Part shown: positions 1 to 10,319 of the stretch, one piece after another
Position numbering within the stretch: position 1 is the first letter of the stretch
How the letters are laid out: each line of letters begins with the position of its first letter
Source of the DNA: Micromonospora tarapacensis
GTDB taxonomy: Bacteria > Actinomycetota > Actinomycetes > Mycobacteriales > Micromonosporaceae
DNA: 64,000 nucleotides
Reading direction: 5' to 3'
NCBI RefSeq assembly: GCF_019697375.1
Contig: NZ_JAHCDI010000004.1
Coordinates: forward strand, 1,661,324-1,725,323
Notes under the pieces: generated by a model
Seen by the model: the letters and a program-made list of their open reading frames with translations, nothing else
Databases searched by the model: none
What the model was told of the DNA's origin: nothing
Position numbers and translations under genes: made by a program

Positions 1-267
1 CACGCCGAGGTGGACGGCGGGCAGCCCCAATTCGCCCTCGTATGGAAGCTGTAGCTCTCCGGCGATCAGGCGGGCCGAGGAGACCGCCTGCGGGGTGGGG
101 GTGGCAACGACGGCCGTCAGGGTGACGGCGCGGGATCGGAGCGTGCGGGCGAGATGGGCTACCTGGTCCTGGCCTCTGAGGGTGACGGATGCCAACCCGG
201 AGGCGCCGTGGATGTCTCGAAGGTTCTTCTCGGTCTCGACGTGGCGAGCAAGGACGATGGTTGCCAA
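1..267 (-). CDS. Histidine phosphatase family protein, 3' end outside window
   Basis: The reverse strand reads from a TTG at 267 as a frame that starts LATIVLARHVETEKNLRDIH and stays open to the window edge. The early ARHxET motif matches the RHG signature of the histidine phosphatase (phosphoglycerate mutase-like) family, whose members remove phosphate from small metabolites or proteins. Here Val replaces the usual Gly after the catalytic His. An in-frame TGA lies two codons upstream, so the start cannot be much earlier. It follows the Nudix gene by 15 bases and is probably its operon partner. The substrate is unknown and the C-terminal half is missing. Confidence 0.65.
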   Translation of the reverse strand, partial: MATIVLARHVETEKNLRDIHGASGLASVTLRGQDQVAHLARTLRSRAVTLTAVVATPTPQAVSSARLIAGELQLPYEGELGLPAVHLGV

Positions 268-282
268 CCGTCAGCCGTCCTG

Positions 283-933
283 TTACGAGATCGCCAGCGG
301 GCCGGCGTTGGACAGGAGCCGTTCAGCCATGATCAGCGTGGTGAGGTAATAGCGCTGGATTCTTGGCAGGAAGGATTCTCGGGTGACCGAAAGGGTGAAC
401 TCCTCCCAGCGTGCACCGGCCGACTTCTCGAAGGTGCGGCCGTGCAGGGTGAGAGCATCGATCTCTCCGGTGAAGAGGTCCATGCCCGCCGCGACCGGCA
501 GCCAGACCAGCGCGGCGACCTCGTCGGCCGCCGGGCGGTAGTCAGCCAGGGGTAGGTCACAGCGGTAGAGGTAGACCGACTGGTACTCCCGGTTGCGTTG
601 GCCGTTGGACTGGTCGGCGACCTCGACGCGCTCGCCAAGGTGGTGCAGGCTGTCCGGCGCGACGGTCAAGCCGAGTTCCTCGGTGACCTCACGCAGCCCG
701 GCCATCAGCGGTTCGCCGGCCTCAAGGTGTCCTGCGGCGCTGATATCGAGCAGACCGGGAAAGTTGCGCATGGTGTCCGCGCGTTTCTGCAACAGAAGTG
801 CGCCACCGTCGTTACCCGAGACGATCCAGCAGTGGAACGTGCGGTGCCACTTTCCCTGTAGGTGCGCCTCGATGCGGTCCATGTTGCCGGCGGGCTCCAA
901 GTTCGCGTTGTAGATGTCGATCTGCTCTGCCAC
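283..933 (-). CDS. Nudix hydrolase
   Basis: A 216-residue protein. The GTG at 933 is chosen because AGGAAGG lies just upstream; the open frame itself extends further 5'. The Nudix box reads GHLEAGE...REVTEELGL at about residues 86-107, with the RExxEE metal-binding core. The stretch between the first Glu and RE is one residue shorter than the family consensus. The N-terminal part (DIYNANLEP, then HRTFHCWIV) resembles the YfcD/IPP-isomerase-like Nudix subgroup. These enzymes hydrolyse nucleoside diphosphate-linked substrates; the substrate here cannot be told. It lies between the membrane protein (4-base gap) and the histidine phosphatase (15-base gap), so all three are probably co-transcribed. 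Confidence 0.85.
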   Translation of the reverse strand: MAEQIDIYNANLEPAGNMDRIEAHLQGKWHRTFHCWIVSGNDGGALLLQKRADTMRNFPGLLDISAAGHLEAGEPLMAGLREVTEELGLTVAPDSLHHLGERVEVADQSNGQRNREYQSVYLYRCDLPLADYRPAADEVAALVWLPVAAGMDLFTGEIDALTLHGRTFEKSAGARWEEFTLSVTRESFLPRIQRYYLTTLIMAERLLSNAGPLAIS

Positions 934-937
934 GGAC

Positions 938-1972
938 TCACCTTCCTGTGATGAATGCGGCGCCGGCCGGTCGCGCCCAGACCGAGGCCGCCACCGCCCG
1001 ATCACGCAACGGTGCCAGCTGATCCGCCTCTACATCCTCACGCAGTGCTTCCAGGATCCGGACTTCCAGCACAAGGGACTTTGCGTAGCGTCCCTGATCT
1101 GACTCGGCGTGGAACGCCGCCTTCGCCTGGCGCACGAGGTCGAGCGCCTCACGCAGCGAGGCGGTGCCCAGGAAGTCGCCGGGTTGGACAAAGCCGCCGG
1201 TGTTCACACCCACCATCGTGACGATCGCCAGCGCTCGCGCGTACCCGACGTGTGCGAGGTCGACGCGTACCTCGCGCGGAACCAGCTCGGCCACACCGGC
1301 CAGCAGTTCGGCGGCTCGATCGAAGTTCCACTCGGAGGGCCGGCCATCGCGGACCGTCCGGATGACGCCCAGATGGCGGTGAGCCTTCGCCAGCAGGAGA
1401 CTCCGCCGGGGCTCGCCGAAGCCCGTCGGCAGTTGGTCGCCGTACCGGATCGCTCGCTCGATGTTGACCACGGCGATGTTGCGATTCAGGAGGTAGTTGG
1501 CCCAGCCGAGGTCATCGATGAGGATGGAGATGATCGCCAGCTTGTCGTCGACGAACTGAGCCGATTCCAGCGCCCATTCGCCGAGTTGCACGCGTTGCTC
1601 GTGGAAGCCGAGGACATGCAGCGTCAGCGAGGCGTTCTCCCGCAGTCGCAACAGGGCCGGATCGCGCTGCTGTTCATGCAGGATCCCGCCGTAGGCGGTG
1701 ATTCCGTCGGCGTACTGATGGTAGGCGTCAACCACGTCGTGTTCGGCCGCTTGTCGTCTTGTCAGCAGGTAGACACCCTCGACGATGGCAGCCACGGCGA
1801 TCACTACCACCGCCACGGCAGAGGGCAGTAGCCATCGATACACGCGTTCGTGCCCGCCTTCGTCCACCCACTCCTGTGTCGTCTGGAAGGCGAAGGTGGC
1901 GAGGGCGATCGCCGTACCGACGAGGAGACTGGTGACGGTGCCTGAACCGGTGAGCGCACGTCGCAGGCGCAC
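938..1972 (-). CDS. Membrane protein with TPR-like helical domain
   Basis: A 344-residue protein starting at GTG 1972 behind a good GGGGAGG. Two hydrophobic segments sit near the N terminus (about residues 14-30 and 46-70). The rest is a long alpha-helical region rich in paired helices (for example the stretch around LRLRENASLTLHVLGFHEQR), resembling degenerate TPR units. It is first in the three-gene operon with the Nudix hydrolase and phosphatase. I do not recognise a named family; a scaffold or sensor role is only a guess. Confidence 0.6.
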   Translation of the reverse strand: MRLRRALTGSGTVTSLLVGTAIALATFAFQTTQEWVDEGGHERVYRWLLPSAVAVVVIAVAAIVEGVYLLTRRQAAEHDVVDAYHQYADGITAYGGILHEQQRDPALLRLRENASLTLHVLGFHEQRVQLGEWALESAQFVDDKLAIISILIDDLGWANYLLNRNIAVVNIERAIRYGDQLPTGFGEPRRSLLLAKAHRHLGVIRTVRDGRPSEWNFDRAAELLAGVAELVPREVRVDLAHVGYARALAIVTMVGVNTGGFVQPGDFLGTASLREALDLVRQAKAAFHAESDQGRYAKSLVLEVRILEALREDVEADQLAPLRDRAVAASVWARPAGAAFITGR

Positions 1973-2182
1973 CGCACCTCCCCGGCGGATGGTCGCGAAC
2001 AGGAGCGCTGATACTACCGACAGTGAAGATGTCTCGTGTGGCCCCGGACGCCGCTCACCGAGGATCCGCAGCCCGTCGCTGGCATCCAGCGGTGTCGCGA
2101 ATCCGACTCATCGTGCGATCGTGGCTTGTCGGCCGGGTCAGCGCAGGTCACGGGTGCAGTAGCATCCCCGGGTGATCCGCTC

Positions 2183-2797
2183 ATGAGGCCGACCATCGCC
2201 GCCGACACCCTGCGTCGGACCCTCACCCAGTACCTGACCACCACCTTCGGGCTGACCGAGGACGGCGTACGCCAGGGTCTGGAGGGTTTTCTCTCCCACC
2301 CGGAGCAGGGCATCTTCCGCGGACCGTACCTGCGGATCCGCACCCCGTTCCGGCCGGCGGAGGGTGACTGGCGGGCGGGCCTGGACTGGGCGCCGGCCGA
2401 CTTCACCCCCTACCTGCACCAGGCGACCGCGTTCGCCCGGCTGTCGACGAAGGGCAAGGCGGCCGAGCCGACACTGATCACCACCGGTACCGGCTCCGGC
2501 AAGACGGAGTCGTTCCTGATCCCGGTGCTCGACCACTGCCGGCGGCAGAAGCAGCGGGGCCGGGCCGGCGTCAAAGCGATCCTGCTCTACCCGATGAACG
2601 CCCTGGCGACCGACCAGACGGCTCGCATCAACGAGCTGCTCACCGATCCGGCGCTGGCCGGCGTCACCGCCGGTCTCTACATCGGCGACGTGGCCGCGAT
2701 CGAGTACCCGCACGTGTTCACCAAGCGGTCGGAGATGCGCCGCACCCCGCCGGACATCCTGATCACCAACTACAAGATGCTGGACCTGCTGCTCCAA
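2183..2797 (+). pseudogene. DUF1998-type DEAD/DEAH helicase, 5' fragment (split by IS)
   Basis: This is the first 205 codons of a large superfamily 2 helicase, starting at ATG 2183. Walker A TGTGSGKT is at residues 101-108, motif Ia-like LLYPMNALATDQ follows, and DILITNYKMLDLLLQ ends at Q205. Reading then runs into an IS1380 element and stops at 2833. Removing the element and one copy of the CCAA duplication restores an exact in-frame join to the fragment starting at 4503, giving about 2142 residues. The split protein separates Walker A from the DEFH box, so the helicase should be inactive unless the element excises. Upstream, 1973-2182 holds no gene. Confidence 0.9.
2794..2797. repeat. Left copy of IS target-site duplication (CCAA)
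   Basis: CCAA directly precedes the left end of the IS1380 element and is repeated at 4502-4505 directly after the right end. A 4-bp duplication fits the family. Confidence 0.85.
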
Positions 2798-4501
2798 CCT
2801 CGATCCGTCAGAGGGTTTTGCTCCCCTGCCTGACCGTTTCGGCTGACCGTTTTGTCCGGCCCGAGTGGGGGTGGGACTGCCACGTGTCGCTGTGGAAGCG
2901 CGAGGTCTCCGGCCCTCGGAGGGCAGCCTTTCTGCTGGTAGGTGCGGGAGTCGGGGTCAGGTGGTCAGTGGTAGCTGGGTGAGGCGTTGCCAGCAGAGGG
3001 TGAACGCGTCGGCCCAGGGCCAGGTCTCGGGGATCGACAGGACACGGCGGCGGGCGTGGACGGCGATTTTGCCGGGCAGGTGCAGCAGCCGGTAGCGCAG
3101 GGTGTCGGGTTCGGCGTCGGCGAGATCCGGCTGGTCGTGCAGGCCGAGCAGTCTGGTCCAGGAGGCCAGGTCGGCGGCGAGGTTGGCGGTCAGGACCCAG
3201 CCGCGGTTGACCGTCCACGTTTTCGAGGGCAGGTTGCGCAGGCCCATCGCCTTTGCGCCGCGGACGTGATCTTCCACGCCGGCGTGAGAACGGTGTAGGG
3301 CGTCGAGCCATTGCGGCTGGTGCGAGCCGGGCACGCCGGCGATACGGGTGATGTTGGTGGCCACGATCTGGTAGCGCCAGCCGGTGCGTTTCTCCAGGTC
3401 GGTGAGGTTCTTGGCGTGCCGGGCCGAGGGTTTCACCCGGCGTACGAGCAGCCGTAGTGTGCCGGTCCAGGCGTGCAGGCGCGGGTTGAGGCCGGTCAGT
3501 TCCGCGACGTGCGCGTCGCTGGTGGCGGTGCCGTCCTGGTGCAGGCTGTCGCTCCAGGCGTCGGCGGGGATCTGGTTGATCGCGGTCTCGTCGGCGGTGG
3601 TGATCGTCCAGCCGACGGTGAACTTCACGCTGCGCCACGCCCGGTTCATCTGCTGAAGATGTTCCAGGAGCTCGTGGGTGGCGCCGGCACCGTCGACGCG
3701 GATCAGCAGCTTGCGCCGGTAGGCGACCGGGAGTTGCGTGATCGCGTCGCCGAGGACCCGGATGTGATCAGCAACCGTGTTCGATCCGGCGTTGCCGGGC
3801 CGCAGCAGCATGGCCAGGCATTCCGCGGTGTTGGCACACCACGCGCCGAGCGGGTGGAAGCCATAGCCTTTCTTGAAGGTGGCCGCCGCGCCCTGCTTGT
3901 CGCTGTGGGCGGTGATCAGCGTGGCATCCAGATCGATGACCACCCACCCGGTCAGGAGTTTGCCCGCGACGGTCAGCCACGGGAATCCCTGCGGGCGGCG
4001 GGCGAGCAGCGCCCACACGTGGGCGCGGACCTTCGCCCGCGCATTGCCGATCCGCTTCAACGCGGTCTCGTCGAGGCCGGCCAACGCTCGCCGGACGGTC
4101 GACTCCGACGGGGATCACCGAAGACCAGGCCCTGATGGGCGAGCAGCGCGATGTCGGACATGCTCGTGGCGCCGAGCACGATCGCGACCGCGAGCGACAC
4201 CAGGACCGTGCCGCGATCCCACCATCCAGGGCCCTTGCCGCGCGGCAGCACCTTGTTCAATCCGCTGGTCAGACCGGTCCGATCAGCGCATTTCCGCAGC
4301 AGGACCGCACCCGCATGACCGACCAGCCCTTTCCCGCCCGAGCCGACGACCAGCCGCTGATCCCACCCACTACCCTTACTCACCAGGAAGGTGCACCCGA
4401 TTCTGCTGTGGACATGGACTCGACACCCACATCCTTGCAGGTCAGGTGCACCTTTCTTTCACTGACCTCGATCAGTCAAATCCCCCTCTGAACAGGGGAG
4501 G
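2798..4501 (-). mobile_element. IS1380-family insertion sequence, complete
   Basis: A 1704-bp element. Both ends begin CCTC, then six differing bases, then TCAGAGGG (right end read as reverse complement), giving imperfect terminal inverted repeats. The single transposase gene lies on the minus strand. CCAA is duplicated at both borders. The element interrupts a helicase gene after codon 205, and host reading frames match exactly on each side. The intact ends and clean duplication indicate a recent insertion with no later rearrangement. Confidence 0.93.
2957..4383 (-). pseudogene. IS1380-family transposase, one frameshift
   Basis: From GTG 4383 the protein starts as typical IS1380 transposases do (RLVVGSGGKGLVGHAGAVLL), then shifts frame at the G run 4110-4113. 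Inserting one base restores DP(P)SESTVRRALAGLDETAL and a product of about 475 residues, normal for the family. Candidate DDE residues lie in VIDLDATLI, LIRVDGAGAT and GVEDHVRGAK. This family is not known to use programmed frameshifting. The single missing base in a homopolymer matches a pattern seen across the window, so it may be a sequencing error rather than inactivation. Confidence 0.88.
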
Positions 4502-4505
4502 CCAA
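4502..4505. repeat. Right copy of IS target-site duplication (CCAA)
   Basis: Matches the left copy at 2794-2797. The host helicase resumes in frame from the CAA codon at 4503. Confidence 0.85.
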
Positions 4506-7500
4506 CGCGCCGACGACCTGCCGCTGTGGGAGGGCGCCGAGCCGGCGTACGTGGTGCTGGACGAGTTCCACACCTACGACGGCGCGCAGGGCACCGACGT
4601 GGCGATGCTGCTGCGCCGGCTCGCCGCCGCGCTCGGCCTCACCGAGCCGGAGCGGCCGTTGGGGCCGATCTGTCCCGTGGCCACCTCCGCCACGCTCGGC
4701 GAGGGCGGCGGCCGGGACGGGCGTTCCGCGATCCGCGAGGTCGCCGAGCAGGTCTTCGGTGTCGCCTTCGAGGCCGGTTCAGTGGTGGGGGAGGACCGCT
4801 ACGAGGCCGGCGAGTTCGTCGCCCACCAGGATTTCAGCCTGCCGCTGCCCAGCCCGGAACAGCTCGCCGCCGTCGACGACCGCGACACCGAGGCGATGAT
4901 GGCGCAGGTCGCCGAGCTGGTCCTCGGCGAGGACTGCCTCGACGACCCGGCGCGCCTGGGCGACCTGCTGCGTCAGCATCCGTTGACCAGGGCGGTGCTC
5001 GACTCGCTCCAGGCGCGGCCGTGCACCCTCGACGAGGTCATCGACGTGCTGCCCCGCAAGAACGCCACCGGCTGGGGCAGCGTGATGAAGACCCGACCCG
5101 AGATCACGGCGAAGGCGCTCGCCCGGTTCGTCGGCCTGCTCTCCGTGGCGCAGCACCCGCAGGCCCCCGGCCGGCCACTGCTGAACATCGAAACCCACCT
5201 GTGGGTACGCGCCGTCTCGCGTCTGCTGCGCGGCACCTCCGGGCAGGCCACCTTCGGCTGGTACGGCGAAGCGCCGCGCGAGCTGGACCCGTACGCCACC
5301 GACGCCGACGTGGTCGTGGCCGACAACCGCCACCCCCGGCTGCCGGCCATCTACTGCCGGCACTGCGGCCGTTCCGGCTGGATGGCGTTGTCGCCCGAGA
5401 AGGACCCGCAGGAGCTGGAGACCGACCCGGACAAGATCTACCGGGCCAGCGTCGGCCGGGACAAGCGCCGGGTCCGCGCGCTGATCGCCGCGACCCCCGA
5501 CGAGGTACGCCAGCACCCGGCCGGCCTGCTGGTCCTGGAGTACGGCCGCCGGGTGCGTCCCTTCGACGAGCAGCGCGACGGCCAGCTCACCGACGACGCC
5601 CTCGTGGTGCTCGGTGACCTCGTCGACCTCGACGGCGCCGACAAGGACCGCTGCCCGTCCTGCGAGCTGGACCACGGCATCCGTTTCCTCGGCGCCGGAC
5701 TGGCCACCCTCGCCTCGGTGGCGATCACGCAACTCTTCACCGGCGGCGAACTCGACGCGGCCGAGAAGAAGACGCTGCTGTTCAACGACTCGGTGCAGGA
5801 CGCCGCGCACCGCGCCGGGTTCGTCGCCAACCGGTCCTACTCGTTCTCGCTGCGCTCCCTGCTCGCCAGCCGGCTCGGGCCGGGGGAGTCGATCGGGCTC
5901 GACGACCTCTTCGCCAGGATGGTCGAGGCGGCGGCCCAGCCGGAGATCCTCTGCACCGTCGTGCCGCCGGACCTGCACGACCAGCCCGGCGTCGACAGCC
6001 TGCTCGCCGGGGAGCACACCGGCAGCCGGGAAACCTGGGAGCTGATCAGCGAACGCCTCGTCTTCGCCACCGTGATGGAGACCGGGCTGCGTTCCCGGCA
6101 GGGCCGCACCCTGGAGTTGACCCGCAGCGTCGCGGTCGACGTGGCCCTCGAAGACCCGGCGCGGGCCGCCGAGATCTGCCGGGACGTCCAGCTCACCGGC
6201 CCCGGCCACCTCGACGGCACGGCACCGGACGACGCCCGCTACCTCGCCTTCCTCCGGGGTCTGCTGGAACGGCTGCGTACCCGGGGTGCGGTGTACCACG
6301 AGTGGCTGGTGCCGTACCTCAAGCGTGGTGGCACCCGGTGGCAGGTCTGGGGCGGCCGTCCGGCCGGCATGCCCGCGTTCCCCAGAGGTCTGTCGGCGCC
6401 CGCGTTCCTGCTCGCCACACCGAAGTCCCGCTCCGAGTTCGACGTGATCACCGCGCGCGGCAACTGGTACCAGGACTGGACGTCACGCTGTCTCGGCCTC
6501 GGTCCCGGCGACGCCGCCGGCTACCTGACCCGGCTGTTTCCGGCCCTGGCCGCCGCCGACGTGGTCGCCGTCGGTGACACCGAGGACGGCAACACGGTGT
6601 ACGGGCTGATGCCCGGCCACCTGCGGGTGACCCGGCTCGACGAGGCGTCCGCCGCGGCGGGCGGCGTCGGCTGCGACACCTGCCACTGGCAGCAGACGGA
6701 ACACCCCGACCGGGTGGCCGACTGGGTCGGCCAGCCGTGCCGGCAGTACCGCTGCCGTGGCCACCTCCAGGCCGCCCACGACGACGCCGCGCCCGACGAC
6801 TACTACCGGCGGCTCTACCTGGACAGCCCGGTGTTCCGGGTGGTCACCGGCGAACACACCGGCATGCTCACCCGCGCCCAGCGGGAGACCGTGGAGCGGC
6901 AGTTCCGCGACGGCGAGCGGTACACCGACCCGAACGTGCTCTCCTGCACACCCACCCTGGAGATGGGTATCGACATCGGCGCCCTCTCGGCGGTGGTGCT
7001 GGCGTCGCTGCCGCACGGGCCGGCCAACTACATGCAGCGGGCCGGCCGCGCCGGCCGTCGCAGCGGCAACGCGCTCGTGCTGACCCTCGTCGGGCGATCC
7101 GAGCGGGACCGCTACTACCTCACCGACCCGCGCGACATGATCGCCGGTCAGATCGTCCCGCCCGGCTGTTTCCTCTCCGCCGTGGAGATTCTGCGCCGCC
7201 AGTACCTCGCCCACCTGATCGACCTGGCCGCCCGCGGCCGGCTGGCCGGAGTGCTGCCGATGCCACGACGCGCGCACGTGCTGTTCGGTCCGACCGGCTG
7301 GCTGGCCGGTCTCGCCGAGGCCGGCCGGCGCGACGGTGCCCGGCTGGTGGAGGAGTTCCTGGCGATCTTCGGCGACAAGGTCCTGCGGGCCGCCGCCGAC
7401 CAGCTACGGGAGTTCGCGGTCGACGGCGTCGTCGGTCGCGTCACGGAGGCCGACGAGGTCTGGGAGTCCCGGCTGGCCGACCTGCGCCGCCGGCTCCAGG

Positions 7501-10319
7501 AACTCGCCGCCGCCCGGGGCACCCTGGTGCCCAGCGACCCCGACCACGCCCGCGAGATCAAGATGTTGAAGGCCGAGGAGGCCGCGGTCCGTCGCCGGCT
7601 GCGGGAGGCCAGTGCGGCTGCCGCGCACGGCACGCTTGTCGCGTTCGGGCTGCTGCCGAACTACGCGCTCATCGACACCCGCACCGACCTGGAAGCCACC
7701 CTCACCTGGGAGGACAAGACCGACGGCGACCGCCGGTTCCACAGCGAGATCCGCGAGTACGCCCGCCCCGCCCGCCCGGCGCTGGTCGAGATCGCCCCCG
7801 GCAACAGCTACTACGTGCGGGGCTACCGGCACGAGATCTCGGGGCTCGACGTCGGCACCGTCGACCGGCCGTCCTACGAGCAGTGGCGCGTCTGCGGTCA
7901 GTGCGGCTACGTCCGTACCCACCTGGCCAAGGAGGACACCAGCGCCTGCCCGCGATGCGCGGACCCCGGCATCGCCGATCACGGGCGACTGTTCCAGGTG
8001 CTTCAACCGACCCGGGTGCTCAGCCGCGACAAGCGCGACGACGCCCGCATCCGCGACGACAGCGACGACCGGGACCGGCGCTTCTACGCCACCACCGTCG
8101 CCGTCGCCGTCGACCCGGCGAAGGTCGATTCCTCCTGGCGGCACGCCCACGACACCTTCGGCGTCGACTACAGCCGGCACGCGATGATCCGCCACTTCAA
8201 CCTCGGTGCCCAGCGCTACGACCGGGCGGCGGAGTTCTTCGCCGGCGACGAGGTGCGGATCAACCGGTTCCACGCCTGCACCTCCTGCGGGGGGACCACG
8301 GTCGACGGTGCGCCCGCCGTGAGCGCGCAACTCGCCGCGCAGGCCTCCGGATCGACAGTCGTGCAGGGCGCCGAGCACCACCGCCCCTGGTGTGCGTACC
8401 GCCGGTCGCCGGCCGCACCGGACACCCACGTGGACCTGATCCTGGCCCACCAGCTGGAGACCGAGGCCCTGCGCATCCTGATCCCCGCGGCGACCGCCGT
8501 GGTGCAGGAGCGCGTCGTGTCGTTCGCCGCCGCCGTCCGGCTCGGGATCGCCGCCCAGTACGGCGGCGACCCCGCGCACCTTCAGGCGGTGTCGGCCACC
8601 ATGCCCGACGGCCAGAGCGACGGAACCCGCAACTTCGTGGTCGTCTACGACACCCAACCGCAGGGCACCGGCTACCTGCACCGCCTCGCCAGGCCGGAGG
8701 AGTTCCGCGGCGTCCTGGAACTGGCCCGGACGCGGATCGCCGACTGCGTCTGCCGCCACGAGGGCAGGGCGGTCTGCCACCGCTGCCTGCTGCGTTACGC
8801 CCGCAACGACGAGTTCGCGCTGATGAGCCGCGACGAGGCGCTGGGCATGCTGGACAAGCTCCTGGACACCTGGGACGTCGAGGAGGGCACCCGGACCGAC
8901 GAGATCTCGCTGATCCACCAGGTGGAGAGCGAGTTGGAGATGCGTTTCCTGACCAAACTGCTGGCGCTCGGCGAGGCGCCCCACTCGGGCCTGCGCATCG
9001 ACCGGCGGACCGATCACGACGGTGCCCGCATCGCCGACCTGCGGTTCGTCCGGGACGACGGTCGGGGCGTCACGCACTGGCAGATGAAGCTACAGAACAC
9101 CGTCCGGGGCACCCGCCCGGACGTCCACTTCAAGCGCCTCGACGCGCCCTCGCCCGAGGTGGCCGTCTACCTCGACGGCTTCAAGTACCACGCCTCGTCC
9201 CAGTACAACCGGCTCGCCGACGACGCGGAGAAGCGGGCCCGGCTGCGCGCCCACGGCTACCTCGTCTTCGCCGCCACCTGGGACGACGTCAAGACGTGGG
9301 GCGGCACCGACGGGCAGGGCCGCTGGACCCCGTACGGCGGGGTCTGCAAGCAGGCGGCCCGGGAGAACTACCGGAGGTTCCTCCCCGGCGCGCACCCGGA
9401 CGAGCTGGAGGAGACCATCTGGGTCAACCCGATCCAGCAGCTGATGCGCTTCCTCGCCGAGCCCGATCCGACCCGCTGGCAGCGTCGGGCCGAAGCGACC
9501 CTGGCGGGTCTGCTCAAGCAGGCGCGGGACAACACCGCCACCGACTCCGGCGGCGTGGCGGAGCGACTGCTGGCCGCGTTGCGCGGAGAACCACTGCCCG
9601 CACCGACCGCACGGCACATCATGATCGCGCGGGCCCGGGACAACGCGGACTGCCCGGTGACCGTCGTCGTCGACGGCCGCAGCAGACCCCTGCCGACCTG
9701 GTCGGCGCTTGCCGTCCTCGACGACCTGCCGGCAGCCGTGGCCGGGGCGGGACACAAGGAACGCTGGGCGGCCTGGCTGGCGTGGGGCAACGTCGTCCAG
9801 TTCCTCGGCAACGGCGGCGGTGACGCCGGTCAGCTCGCCGTCTCCGACCTCGACGCCTTCGAACCGGCCTCGATGGCCGTCACCGAGGGCACCGGGTTCG
9901 GGCCCGCCCACCGGGCGTTGCCGCTCGACGAGGAGACGGCGACCTGGCTCGGCGTCGTGACACCGCCGATGGCCACCGGGGCCGGGACGCTCGGCAGCGA
10001 GTCGCCGTGGCGGGACGTCCTTCGCTACCTGGACCCGGAGGAGCACACGCTGGACCAGCTCGTCCAGCAGCTCGCCCGGCAGGACCTGCCCGCACCGGTC
10101 GTCGGCTACGAGCTGGGCGACCAGGGTTGGCAGGCCGAGCTGGCGTGGCCGGAGCGGCGCATCGCCATCGTGCTCAGCGGCCCCTCCGACGACCCCGAGA
10201 CCGAAGACCGCGACCGGGCCTACGCGCAGGCGGGCTGGCACGCCCGGACCGCCCGGGAATGGTCGGTCGACGAGCTGGCGGCAAAGATCAGAGCGTGGAG
10301 TGGGGGAGAACCGCGATGA
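4503..10319 (+). pseudogene. DUF1998-type helicase-nuclease, 3' fragment
   Basis: This is the remaining ~1937 residues of the interrupted helicase (numbering as if rejoined). DEFH (Walker B) is at 224-227, ATSATLG is motif III, and TPTLEMGIDIG and QRAGRAGRR (about 1049-1057) are motifs V and VI. Several zinc-type cysteine pairs follow (CRHCG ~489, CPSC, CGQCG/CPRC), then CVCRHEGRAVCHRCLLRY (~1620), typical of DUF1998/MrfA-like proteins. Near the C terminus VAVYLDGFKYH (Asp ~1762) and a following LVFAATWDDV resemble the Vsr/DUF559 restriction-endonuclease fold; that assignment is inferred. The gene is otherwise undamaged. Its stop overlaps the next start (ATGA). The architecture resembles, but is not identical to, DruE/DrmB-type defence helicases. 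Confidence 0.88.

Noticed and set aside
3873..4502. Upstream extension of the helicase frame through the insertion sequence
   Set aside because: It is antisense to the IS1380 transposase; host coding sequence resumes only after the CCAA duplication.
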